A DNA stretch of 64,000 nt from positions 3,773,071 through 3,837,070 of the forward strand of contig JACAXG010000079.1 in the NCBI GenBank assembly GCA_018881555.1, given 5' to 3'. This document shows positions 37,993 to 48,977 of this stretch, piece after piece (the stretch's first letter is position 1; each line of letters begins with the position of its first letter). Both the position numbers and the translations under genes were made by a program. The stretch comes from Amblyornis subalaris (taxonomy: Eukaryota > Chordata > Aves > Passeriformes > Ptilonorhynchidae). Below the pieces are notes generated by a model that was not told where the DNA came from, made no database searches, and saw only the letters and a list, made by a program, of their open reading frames with translations.

Positions 37993-40125
37993 CCCAATCT
38001 CTTAACTTTCTAGTGAATACTCCTTCAGGCATCCTTGCTTCTTCCCTTTGCTTTTCTTCTCCTGCTGGGATACGTTTTATTTCTGGCTTTTGTGAGAGTC
38101 TCAGTGGTCTGTGCCAAGAGTTTAAAATAACAAATTTGATTAAATTCAAAATATGGGTTTTCAGCTCCTTAGAAAACAGATTGGCTTTTGTGCACAGCTG
38201 TCATCCCTCTTTGGGTCTTCTAAATGCTACAGACTAACAAATAGTAACAGCAAATATTACACAGTAGATGAGACATTAGATTTATGATATATTTTCTTGG
38301 GGTAGTTTTAAATGTAAGGATTTTAGTTGTCTGGAAAATCTTAGAGAGAAAACAGTGGTGTATTAAGGCATCTCATTTTAGTAAAAATTGAATGTGTCTT
38401 AGTTTTTCTGGTAAATCAGAATACCAGATAGTAACCCAAAATTTCCCTAAAGATCTAGGCAAAAGAACTACCTCTGTTCCATCCGATGACAAGGATGGAG
38501 AAAAAGATGTCATGTATTACTATCTTACATGAAAATGCCAATAAAAATGCCTAGGAACTAAAAGTTCTTTTGGGAGAAGGGAAATATTGTAATTCTGTAG
38601 GAAATGCGGTTTAGCTTGGGGGATGATAGATGTGTACTTGCATTGATCACAAACTGGGGATAGAGGTTCTCAAATTCTAGAACAACTTTTTAAGAACAGC
38701 TGCAGGAGTCATGTTTACATCTTTATATTTAGAAAAAATGACAAAAGTAGAAAGAAGCTTGCAAGAAAGCTGGTTTTGATCTTTGTTTGACATTCAAGGA
38801 GGTATTAAAAAGCATGGTTACTGGGGGGAAATAAACTGATATTTTTCTTAGATTGACTACTGTGATACCTTTTCAGTAATTTCTTTGACTATATTACCCT
38901 GATTATTGCATGCCGCGCCAAATTAGACTTCTAAAACCACCACTGGTCCTTCACTGTAAGCAAATAGGCATGGAGTCAGTGCTNTATGGAAAGAAACATA
39001 TACAGCAGGACATCTGAAGCCAGATCTTTTGGTATTTTTTTGAAATGTGAAGGAAATTGTTTAAGGAATTTATGAACAGGCCCATCTCAATAAATAGCTT
39101 TTTCTACTACAAGCTTGCTATTTATTATTTTTCAATTTTAGTGAAGATCAATAAAAGGAGGATTTCAGGAAGTAAACACCTAGAGAGAAAATAAGAGACA
39201 TTCTACAAGTCTTCTATTTGGAACTGAAAATATTTATTAAAAAAAAAGAAACAGAAAAGACTGGCGATTGGCACAGGAGATTAGGAATAACCACANTATA
39301 TCAGGAATATAATTTGTCCTTTGTTTTTACAAAGTACAAAATACAAATTTATTTTCATAAGTGTTAGGCAGTGGTAAAAATAAATAAATCTCAAACGATT
39401 CAAATTATGCCAATCCTATGAACAATAATCACTGAAAACTACACTTGCTTGAAACAGCTGTCTCTGCTCAGTTTACGAATGGGATTTCTTATTTTAAGAC
39501 TTTTTAAGAGCTGGTCTTTCAGAGAATATTATGGGGAAAAAAGACAGAGTTATCCATGCATTCCACTCATGTATTTTTCTCGTTTTTATTGGTATGATCA
39601 TGTTCTTCTGTTTTGATCTGTTTCATCTTTATGAGTTGAAAGTATTGTTGTTAGGAGTGTTTGATTTCAGAGCAGCTGAAATCAATAATGAGCATATAGA
39701 AGATGCAATTGTGTAGAGACTTCTGGGAAAGTGAAGCTTTTCTGGATATTAATAGAAGGGAAGTGCTTTAGCACTTCACAGTAGCTGGTAATTACCTTTT
39801 CAAGAGTTGTGATTTTCTCTGTTTGAATCCTAGCTTTTCTTTGGCATGAGGCCTCTTGGCCATCACAGTAGTTCCTATTCTCATACAGAAATGATTAATT
39901 GACTTAATTTTGGAGAAGCATTTGGAATAATTTTCTACAAATTGCACAAACATCTGGAAGGATTTTTATAGGTGGAGCTGGTTTGTGAACTAGGTTGTCT
40001 TTCTACACTTACGTGTTGTAGACTGCTGGCCAACCTAGGCTCTTGGAAATGGCCATTTTTGGCACATTGATGTCCGCTAAAGGAAGATTTTAAATCAATG
40101 GAGGAAGGGAGTGAAGAGCATGCTC

Positions 40126-40167
40126 TTCATTTAATCTGATTTCTTGCTCTTATCCTCTCTTTAACAG
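40126..40167 (+). repeat. Second copy of the 42-bp direct repeat
   Basis: It is related to 37951-37992 with four substitutions and no gaps, also ending TCTTTAACAG. The downstream sequence (TGAAGTGAAATTT) has no long open frame and differs completely from the sequence after the first copy. Confidence 0.8.
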
Positions 40168-40533
40168 TGAAGTGAAATTTATTTGAATGTAAATTAAGTT
40201 TCAAAATCATTGTTCAGCTAAGGGAGAGTAACAGTAGACTGGATGGACTTCAGATCCTTTTAAGCTTTTGTTTTTCTTCTCCTTGATGATTTTACAAATA
40301 AATAAAAAAAGGTGTCATAGACTTTAAAAAGGATTTGGTAGCCAGTAAGAAGAGGAAACTTTTACCCTATTAAAGATCCAAGTAGCTGAGGAAGTCTACA
40401 CACCTGGAATGCCACACATCTGTTAAATCCAAACTTTTTAAAAATTTCTTAGGATCAATGTGATAGTTTTCATAATTTTTCTTTCAAGCTGACCAGTAAA
40501 TCCTTTTGTCTTAACCTTTGGAAAGAATTTGTA

Positions 40534-40571
40534 TCACCAATCCCATCTATAGTCATCAATCCCATCTATTG
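40534..40571. repeat. 19-bp tandem duplication
   Basis: TCACCAATCCCATCTATAG is followed directly by a second unit, TCATCAATCCCATCTATTG, differing at two positions. It is probably a slippage or repair duplication. Confidence 0.9.
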
Positions 40572-42166
40572 TAGAACAGAAAAAATGCAAAAATAGTGTT
40601 AAAATATAATCACACAAAAGGACTAGAAATTGGCAGTTTACCAGTTCAGACAGATATGAAGTGGAATGTTAACATGTGAGCTGGTACATTAACATGGTGA
40701 CTGTAAATCTACTTCTCCCTGATTAATTCCTGTGATTAACAGATTATTCACAGAAAAGCAGTGCTGTTTTCCACTAGATAGAGAAAAACTCTCCGTTTGT
40801 TTGCCAGAAGTGTTTTTTGATCCTGTAAAAAAAGATGGCAGAAAATTGTTATGCCTTTTACAATTTGATAACAAAAGTGTTTCACAGTCAGGTGTTAATA
40901 AGAACAACAGTGTGTTAGAAATTGGTATATTTTATGGAAACAGCAGTGTAATTTTATCATAAATGGATAATGGATAAAATGCTTTTGAGATCTCATCTAA
41001 AACAGCCATGCATAAAATTTAGACAAATTTCATCTCCTTGGGAAAATGAGAATTTGATTTGCATTTTTTTTAGCAACTATGCTCTCTAGTAATGCAAATT
41101 TCTTCCAAGTTCTTGCATGGTAAATGCTGAACTGCTACCTATTTCTTACTTCTACAAAAATGAGTGTGTTGTTTTTTCATTGCTTATCACATTATTCTAG
41201 CATTGAATAGAATTTATGCTGACATATTTGTTTCCTGGTTTTGGAGTTGTCTGACACTTTTTCCCTTGATTCATCAAAATAAACATAATTCATTTTCAAT
41301 TCAGCAATAAAACAGTGTTATGAAGACTATTGTAACTCAAATAATACTGTAAGTTATCTCAGGTTTCAAGTATCTCACCCTGTTTCCATTCTATTTCCTA
41401 GTTTAAAAATGTACCCTCTGGGTTTGGTTAATTTGCAATTACTTTGAGAGAGTTTTTTTGGCTACCATTCTCATGTCTCTTGGGTTACTACAGATGGAAA
41501 GTTAGGGAAATTGTTCTTAAGCAAGGTGTGTTTCTGATGAAACCTGTAATGATATTTGGAACATGAGAGTATCTACTTCATTAAGTTATCTGGTTAAGAA
41601 CTATGGAGTATAAAGGGAATAACAAGTAACCAGGAAAGTGATAAATGTGCAGATACAACAGTCAAACAAATAATAAAAGAGGAAGTAACAAGTACTGAAA
41701 CTTTTCAGCTGTTAACTGATAAGTCATTAAATAAACTATTCAGATACCTGTGTTTTATAAGGCTGAATTTGGCAAGATGAATCTTATCTTCATGTCAAAG
41801 ATCAATACTGAAAACAATCAATCTATCCAAGCAACTCACCAGGAAATGTCTGAAGACTATAAATCAGGACCAAAAGAAATGAAGGGGCAAAAGAGAAGCA
41901 CACGACAGAATGACACAGGTCAGTGACACCATCATATACATGCCCACTGTTGTCGCTGCAAGGATTATATGTTTTACATGGTGGTGATGTGGTTAAACCA
42001 GGTGGACTGGGTCTTGTGGTAACACGGAATATTTCAAGTAAATAATACTCTTAGAAGGGTGCAATTTTTTTTGCCTGTCAACCACAGCTGTAAATGGTGG
42101 TGTCGGAGACTGGAATAATTCATGCCTCAAACATTGATATAAAAGTTTTGCTCATTCTAGCAGAAC

Positions 42167-42179
42167 TGTATAAAAACCC
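42167..42179 (+). promoter_or_regulatory. TATA box of the LTR-like block
   Basis: TATAAAA within GTATAAAAACCCC is a canonical core promoter element followed by a C-rich stretch. With the downstream AATAAA it supports plus orientation for the block. Confidence 0.6.
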
Positions 42180-42800
42180 CACCCCTCCCTAAAGATGCCT
42201 GACTGGAACTTTGGACTGAGAGTTAAGGTGCTGAGATTAGATAAAGGGAAGACCTATTGTTCAATCATTTCAGACCTATGGAGAAGTAAACAAGGCTGGA
42301 AGAAAAGAATGAGAAACAACCCAGCAGTTGTGCTGAGAATCTTTCCTGGCTGGGAGAGGGGGAGGCCATAGACCACAGACCCATTTTCTGGGAGCAGGTT
42401 TGCACAGATTTCCCCACCAGCCGAGGTGGGGGGAGCAGATTTTGGTGTGTTGTAACCTCTGCTCAGAGGCAGTGAACCCATCCTCCCTTAGGCAAACTGG
42501 CTGTGGAACCCCCAACCCCAGCAAGGCCACAACCATGGAACATTCACGGGAGAGGCAGCTGAGGAGGTGTCTTAATCTGTCACAGAGCCCCCGAAGTGCC
42601 CCCAGACTCATTCTTGCGGCCTTGCACCACAGGACTGCACGTGATGCAAAGTGATGCAACAGATCCGAAGTCTCCTGCAAAAGACAATGGCAAACTTGCC
42701 CGCCCTAGGGGAGGTGCCTGGATTTTCCTACCTAGCCTGAATGTATATTAATCCATGGAATTCTACATTTCTTGGGGGACCTTCACCACCACAAAGACCA

Positions 42801-42836
42801 TGAGATGGAGATGGAGATGATCATGGAGATGATCAA
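42801..42836. repeat. GGAGAT short tandem repeat
   Basis: Imperfect units of ATGGAGATGGAGATGATCATGG type occur inside the LTR-like block, giving a repeated Met-Glu run when translated (frame at 42772-42960). It is a simple repeat, not a protein motif. Confidence 0.8.
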
Positions 42837-42959
42837 CAGAACATCGACTGGGATCCATGGAGTGGTGATATTTTCTTTAATCTGTTTCTTTCTGTCTCCC
42901 CACCTCTTTTTTCTACTTCTTTCTCTTCCTTTTTCTCTCTCTCTTTCATACCTACTATA

Positions 42960-42967
42960 AAATAAAA
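42960..42967 (+). promoter_or_regulatory. Poly(A) signal of the LTR-like block
   Basis: AATAAAAT lies directly after the pyrimidine-rich stretch and about 100 bp before the proposed LTR 3' end, the usual place for the R-region polyadenylation signal. Confidence 0.55.
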
Positions 42968-43095
42968 TCCATACTATTGACACTGGCATATGGTCTCGTT
43001 TGCACCTTAACTTCGGTAGAGAAATCTCTAAATAATTTTAGTAATTGGACCTTAAAAGGTGGGACAAGGAAGTGCCGTTTGTCTGTGTGGGTGTA

Positions 43096-43305
43096 GGTCC
43101 ATTGTTTACTGTGAGGATTGAGTGACCACTGGCACAGGCTGCCTGGGGACTTTGCAGAGCTTTCCTCCTTGGAGATGTCCTAGATATATCTGGATATGGT
43201 CCTGGACAACTGGCTGTATGTGGCCCTGCTAGAGCAGGGGGTTTGGACCTAATGATCTTCAATGGTGTCTTCCAAACTCAGCCATTCATTGATAATTCAC
43301 TGTGT
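43096..43305 (+). mobile_element. CR1 LINE 3' end fragment, plus strand
   Basis: The sequence reads through the CR1 ORF2 end and tail: ACTGGCACAGGCTGCCTGGG, then TCCTTGGAGATGT, then CTGCTAGAGCAGGGGGTTTGG, then AATGGTGTCTTCCAAACTCA. It finishes with a decayed terminal repeat (CATTGATAATTCAC). About 210 bp remain. It lies 30 bp after the LTR-like block; no CR1 sequence is visible left of the LTR, so the LTR did not split this copy. Confidence 0.88.
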
Positions 43306-45533
43306 TGAAAATGTAGTTGCCAATATCTTTGGTAAACAGCATTCTCTCTAGCTTGAGAACACACACACAGAGTCTGAAGCATTGATGTGTGGGTGGTGAC
43401 AGCAAATGCCATGTTTGATCTTGACCAGACTCTGTACTGTCTTCAGCTTTAGTTATCCAGGCACATTTCAAGTGTCTTGCTTATTCTTCATTCTTAGGGG
43501 AAAAAAATATGTTTTTATTTAAATGTATGTTATATTGTTGTTTGCTTATGTTTATACTTACTGTGATATGTACTGTGCTTACAGGTAAGCCCAAAGGAAT
43601 GTGCCTTTTCTTTTGCCATGGAAAATAGTGAGGTTTTTGAACCAAACAGCTTTGCTCTAAAGACAGTGGCTGTGGTTTCCTATTCTTTTTTTCATTGTCT
43701 CGAAGCCCTTTCTTCCTTCTCTCCTCTTGTAGGGACAATTTAGTTCCTTCAGAAATGACGTTTATGCTGACAGTTACTAGAGGGGTTACTTTTGACCCCT
43801 AACATGTTGGTTTCATTTTCGTTTACATCTACTCTTGAATTCAGCCCAATTAAAAAGGAGAAATTAATCTGCATAAAAAAATATTATTAGAATTTCCGTA
43901 TCAATACATAAAATATTTGCTTTCTAGTTTTGGTTGTTTTTTAAAATATTCATTTGGTGTCTTTTTAGTTAATAATGTGTTATATGTTATATCTAGATAC
44001 TCTNAGGAGCAATCTTTTATATTGGTATTAAGAATGTACAGAAAAGAAAGAATTACTTACAAATTTTTATGTTTTTTCCAGACATGTCAAATTAAACTCT
44101 GTTTTCGAAAGACTTTTCTTAGAGCTGTAATGTTCAAGTAGCTAATAAACAAAAATTCCTCTTTAAACATTTATAAATTAAAAAGCCTTTTGTATGTGAT
44201 TTTCTTCACCTTTGAACATCAATATATGAAAATGAAATTGAAGGCTTTTCTGAAGTTAATTTTATAAAAATCAGGTAACTCATATCCGCATACATCCCCA
44301 CNTATACTTTGACAATGTTAAATTTAGGAAATTAAACAAAATTATGTGTTTTTCTCTTAAAATATTGCTTATGCAAACTTCCTAATGAAAATTGTAAGGT
44401 TATAAACCATTGTCAGGTTATAAACATACATGTTCTTATTCTTTCTTTGAATTTGTATCTGGTATTCCTACCAAGAAAACTTATACTAGGTTTGTTCTTC
44501 ACACCAGGTGAATGTTCAAAACACTGTTAAGGATTGTTCCTGGAACTTCTGAGAATGAAATTGTAAACACCATAAACAGCAATTTTTTTCACAGTCTGTG
44601 GATCCAGGCTAGTTACTGACTGAAATAAACTACTCAAGAACAAGGAATATCTCAGTGTCTGTCAATCTGAAGAGCAGCCGTCATGTGTCCTCCTCTCCTG
44701 CAGGATGAAAACGAGGCAGACAATGGCTATATTAAGAAGAGGGAAAGCCAGAGGCAAAATAATGCATCTTGTTAAGAAATAGGACATATTATCTTCACCT
44801 TAGTGCTGTGTTGGCATGGTTACCTAGCTCCTAGGTTAGAGCTGACTTGTGCTTGGTGGACTCAAGGACTGGACAAAAAGGGTATAAGTCTTTCTACAAA
44901 TCTCTCTGTGGATGTGTCCTGTATCCTCAACTGTCACTGAGGCTTAAGGTTAGGAGATCTTGGCAATATTCAACAAACAACTGCTGGAGATATAATTTGT
45001 TTTTCTTAAGCTCAGTCCTAAACAGTCCCAGTTGTATATGATATTGAAATATTAATCTGTGGCTTGCTGGGGTTTGTGCTACATTTCCTTCTTTACTATA
45101 AATAAAAAAAAAAGGAAAAAAAAAAGAGGAGGAGTGCTATAAGAAGATACTTGGGAGCAAACAAATCAGGAATCCAAGTATCATGGATCAACATTTGCTG
45201 AAACCCTAATTTATGCTTTAAGCAAGGGTTTAAAAACCAAAACCTACTCTTTTCACTGTCATGCACTTATCTGTATTGATCAGTTCTCCTGGTTCCTACT
45301 GTTACCAGTTGTGAATAGCAAGTATTCTATTGTATTTCGAGGGCAGTGGTCTCCAAGCTTGCTTGATTTTTCTAAATGGTGTGATTTAGGAGAGTGTATC
45401 CTATTTCACCCTAGCAACTTGAAAACATGTGAGGGCAGATTAATTCAGAAATAGGGTACCAGTTCTCAGGGACTTGAGAACTGCATAAGCTCTGACTTCA
45501 TGGCTTGGCTAGCTTTCACAGAACCTTTAACTT
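43306..45533. other. Unassigned sequence with one weak exon-like block
   Basis: No repeat family was recognised in 2.2 kb. An A-rich tract lies at 45100-45134. The exon-like block at 44704-44775 is given separately. Ns lie at 44004 and 44302. Confidence 0.5.
44704..44775 (+). other. Possible terminal-exon-like block (weak)
   Basis: A strong acceptor-like sequence (GTCCTCCTCTCCTGCAG, ending 44703) is followed in one frame by 23 codons rich in Asp, Glu, Asn, Lys and Arg (starting DENEADNGYIKK) and then TAA at 44773-44775. This is the layout of the coding part of a last exon. I recognise no protein family. A 23-codon frame is short enough to occur by chance, and no polyadenylation signal or partner exon was identified. 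Confidence 0.15.
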
Positions 45534-45580
45534 TCATGGAATAGTCCGAGTGGGAAGAGACCCAAAAGGATCATAGTAGA
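45534..45580 (-). mobile_element. CR1 3' terminal fragment, about 47 bp
   Basis: CATGGAATAGTCCGAGTGGG and GAGACCCAAAAGGATCAT match the reverse complement of a CR1 3' tail (the subtype with 'gacccacaaggatcat'). The element body is absent, so this is either a severely 5'-truncated insertion or a deletion remnant. Confidence 0.7.
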
Positions 45581-45697
45581 AGCCAATTTAGAAAGAGGTT
45601 TTCCTACTTTTACAGGGAGCTTTTGACTCCTATCTGTAGCTTTCAATGTGACTTTGCATGATGTATCTGTCTGTTTATCTATTTACCTCTGCAACAG

Positions 45698-45778
45698 AGC
45701 GTGTGCAGCGTGACGGGACAATGAATCCAGCTGACCTGGAATGGCGTTGGATCTGTTGTGACTGCACCGGACACATAG
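45698..45778 (+). other. Candidate 81-bp cassette exon (unassigned)
   Basis: The block is preceded by a pyrimidine-rich acceptor-like stretch (TTTATCTATTTACCTCTGCA, then ACAG ending 45697) and followed by GTACTT (45779). It is open in the frame starting at 45700: RVQRDGTMNPADLEW, then RWICCDCTGHI. The length, 81 bp, is a multiple of three, so it could be skipped without a frameshift. It holds five CpGs in an otherwise CpG-poor region. The donor is weak at positions +4 to +6. The minus strand is also open here (44 codons, 45817 to 45683), so the coding strand is uncertain. I recognise no protein family; this could be a lineage-specific exon, a conserved non-coding element, an unrecognised repeat or chance. 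Confidence 0.25.
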
Positions 45779-45817
45779 GTACTTGGTCAGCAACATCCAT
45801 GGATGCACTGGGGTCAT

Positions 45818-46861
45818 AGCATATGAATAACAGATTTTGCTCAGTAATCCAATGTGTCTTGATTGTGTCAGGTTTCCAGAGATAAGTATGGAAAATTAAA
45901 GCCTGTATTCAGGATGGGGTTAGTTCTGCTCCAAGATTTTGTTGGAGAAGTTGAGATTGATAAACCTGCTAAAGAAAATGTTACACCTCATCCTTATTGA
46001 AAGGAGAGATGAACAATATTTTTTATTTTTCTTCATTGCAGCAAAGTTTCTGGTCAGCAGTCCTGAATTAGCTTTAACTCAAGTTAGTCAATGGATCTAC
46101 TGAGCTCATTACATAAAGCACTTTAACTCTCTGTCAAACCACCTGCATTGTTCTGTGAAGGCAGACAGATATTGATTTGCACATTCAGTAATTTCTCTGA
46201 GCTGCATGGTAGCTATGGAGTGCTGTATGTTGCTATGGTCTCTCTTATTTTCTTTAATTAAAACATGATGCTGGCTGATCAAATATTTTAAAATGTATTT
46301 TCTCTTGTGTTTCTTCCTTGTGATGAATTGGTTATGGCATTCTTTTTCTTACAGCTGATAGTTTCTGAAAAATCATTGACATGCATGGCAGTAAGCCAGG
46401 CAGCAGTTTCTTTCTTGTTTCTTTTCTATCTCTTTTGTCAATAGGTCTCAAATCAAATGCTATCTTTGAGGTAGGCTAAGCCATGGCTGTTTTCACTGGC
46501 TATATTTGCAGCTATTGTAAGGAAAGCAATGTGACACTGAACTTCCTTTGTAAGTATTTTTCAGTAATTTGCAATTGCTCCTTGCTAAGAGATTCCTCCT
46601 ATAGCAAAGCATATATCATGTTCCTGACATTTACGGACTTGCTCGACCATTTATTTCTTTAAACATAGTTAACCCTTTTTTTGGTGAAGGTAGTGGGGAA
46701 ATTAGAAATCAATACTCTCATCTTATTTAAACCTTTGTAAGTTCTTATCTCAAATAATGCAGTTAGTGAGTTTCACTCAGTGTGGTTAACACAGGTAACT
46801 ATGGTCAAAGTATTGTACAGGAAATACTGAACAAGTTATCACCATTCTTACAAAACAATCC
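45818..46861. other. Unassigned AT-rich sequence
   Basis: Nothing was recognised in this 1-kb stretch. Confidence 0.55.
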
Positions 46862-46906
46862 TAGAATCATAGAATGGTTTGTGTTGGAAGATCACCTAGT
46901 TCCAAC
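46862..46906 (-). mobile_element. CR1 3' terminal fragment, about 45 bp
   Basis: TAGAATCATAGAATGGTTTG followed by TGTTGGAAGATCACCTAGTT is the reverse complement of the CR1 3' end, with a deletion of about a dozen bases between the GGAAG and ATCA blocks. The rest of the element is absent. The terminal repeat is well kept, suggesting a fairly young but extremely truncated copy. Confidence 0.85.
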
Positions 46907-48977
46907 AAAAAGATACAAACTAAAATCCAGTAATTGAGCCCATAACTGAGATAACTTTCTTGATTTGTGATACTTTTTTTTGTGTAAATGGTAATGAAAT
47001 TCAAATTAAATTCTTACCTTAATTTTGTTGCAGTATATATTTACAATATGGTCTTATGGTGACTTAAATTATATATATGGAACACAAACATGCTCAGATC
47101 AGAACACATAGAAGTAAAATGAAGGATCCCTTGCCACAGCACATTTAGAAGTTCACTTTCCTTGTTTTTTCTCTTTCAATTTATAATTGTCTTAATCACA
47201 CTTTTAAAAGGACAGTCTGTTTCAAATTGAGACATATTGCTATTCCCTACGTGCCACATAAAAGTTCTTTTCCAAGTTCATTTTAAGTGTAGGATGAAGC
47301 TCTTGAGTCTCAGTTCTGTGAAGGGTTGCATGTATTTAAGTTATTGAACTGATCACATTAAAATACTTCGATGCGTAAACTTACTTCCATAAGCATACCT
47401 AAAGACATTGTAGTGTAATCTGCAATCTCATTAGGCTATGTGAAAATTTATAGAATAGTGCAATAATAGTCTTGTAATTGTGATCTATAATTATTACAAA
47501 ATTACATGTAGATGTACCATCCTACCTCAGCTGCTACCCTATAACCTGAGTTTTTAATATGAGAGCAGAAGGCCTCTCCCACTGGCAGTCACTAATATTC
47601 CTACAAAAGAAGTTCATAGGGCAAGAAAGAAATTATTCCTACTGATTATCAAATTTATTAGAAGGTCTAATCATCTTCCAAGTGTATCAGTGAACAATAA
47701 GATGAAATAATTAGGGTCAAGCGATGGCCTGCTTCTAAGCAGACATAATTTACGAAATGTTGGCATTCGAAGTTCTAAGGAAGTTTTATTATGATAGTTT
47801 TGTCACTGTATACAATACTTGCTGTATCTATTCTGGATGATAATAGAAGAAACAGATACCTTATAGCCGAATTTGGTGTAATTAAAATTCTTTTGTCTTA
47901 GCACAGTATCTTTGGGTCTTCATTGTATAGAACGATGGTCATGTCTAGTCACAGTGTTATGCATCACAGCTCTTCACANAGCACAAAGCTTTTCATTCAG
48001 TGAATTAGCTTCTTTTTCTAAATGCCAGCTTTTGATGAGCAACCCAGGTTGGCAATTGCTATCTGCTCAAACTCTCACATCAATCAGGTCCCAGGCAGTT
48101 ATTTTAATCAAAAGTAGAATATATTGCCCAAATGAGCCAAAGTATTTCTAGAAGTAAAAGTAGCAACATTAAGCATTTAGTGTACAATAAATTATTTTAT
48201 ATTACTTGATGGATAATGATTATAGACTTGGAGCAGTATGCTAACAGCAGCTGCTAGCACTGTGGTCTCATGGATTTTACCCACAGTCCATCTGTAATAA
48301 ATGCAGCAGTGTGAGAAACTTAAGAATTAAGATTCAAGAAGTATCCATGCAATTTCACAGTTTTACATCTGGTTTTGTTTTATGTTTTAAGATTTATTCC
48401 TTTACCATTCCTTTTCCAATATCTCTTTTTCTCCTGTCAGAGAGATCTGTATTTTGAGGCATCAGAAAGATTTTGGTGCACTTGACCACCCACCAGGCTG
48501 AGATACATGCCAGCTTACTGGCCTTTGTGAGCTCTGATAGCTGATAGTGATGGGATACAGACCTGCACAAGTCACAGTAACAGGTTTTGACAGGTTCTGT
48601 GAATTGGTAGTTTTTCTTAAGTTTTATTCTTGTCACTATTGCCTAAGGCACTGTGAGCAGAATGACAAAACAGGCAGTGCAGCTCCATTAACAAGCTACC
48701 TGTGCTCTTCATACAGGAGAACAATCTGCATTCTCTTATTCCCCCAGGAGATTAAATTAAGGTTGGCAATGCATGTATAACTGCTGCTGAGGCCTGATGC
48801 ATACGCTTAGTCTGCAGTCCCCTTAATTGCCTCTATGCCTGTAAGCTTATAAAATAAACTACTTGTACCTGCTGAAGACACAGCCAGACCAATTTGGAAC
48901 CATGCAGGTACAAAAACAATGTTTAGTGTACCGAAATGTATTTTGTAGAACATGAATACACAACACAACACCAAGGC
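46907..48977. other. Unassigned AT-rich sequence
   Basis: No gene or repeat was recognised in 2 kb. The frames at 47912-48151 and 48394-48636 show no known domain. An isolated N lies at 47979. Confidence 0.55.

Larger units (their letters stand above)
37556..41840. other. Unassigned sequence between two LTRs
   Basis: No gene or known repeat was recognised in 4.3 kb. The region contains both copies of a 42-bp repeated motif (37951-37992 and 40126-40167) and a 19-bp tandem duplication at 40534-40571. Frames at 38013-38237 and 40732-40962 show no known domain. Confidence 0.55.
41847..43066 (+). mobile_element. LTR-like block, probably a solo ERV LTR
   Basis: The proposed ends are TGTCTGAAG and GGTGGGACA, giving short inverted TGTC/GACA termini. 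They are flanked by AGGAAA (41841-41846) and AGGAAG (43067-43072), a 6-bp target duplication with one mismatch. Inside are a TATA box (GTATAAAAACCCC near 42169), about 800 bp of moderately GC-rich sequence, a pyrimidine-rich stretch (42890-42950) and AATAAAATCC near 42960. The long distance between TATA and AATAAA is also seen in other avian LTRs. The family was not firmly recognised, and the left boundary rests mainly on the target duplication. No internal retroviral region follows. The frames inside (for example 42276-42680) look incidental. Confidence 0.6.

Noticed and set aside
42276..42680. 134-codon minus-strand frame
   Set aside because: Lies inside the LTR-like block in a moderately GC-rich part, with overlapping frames on the other strand and no known domain.
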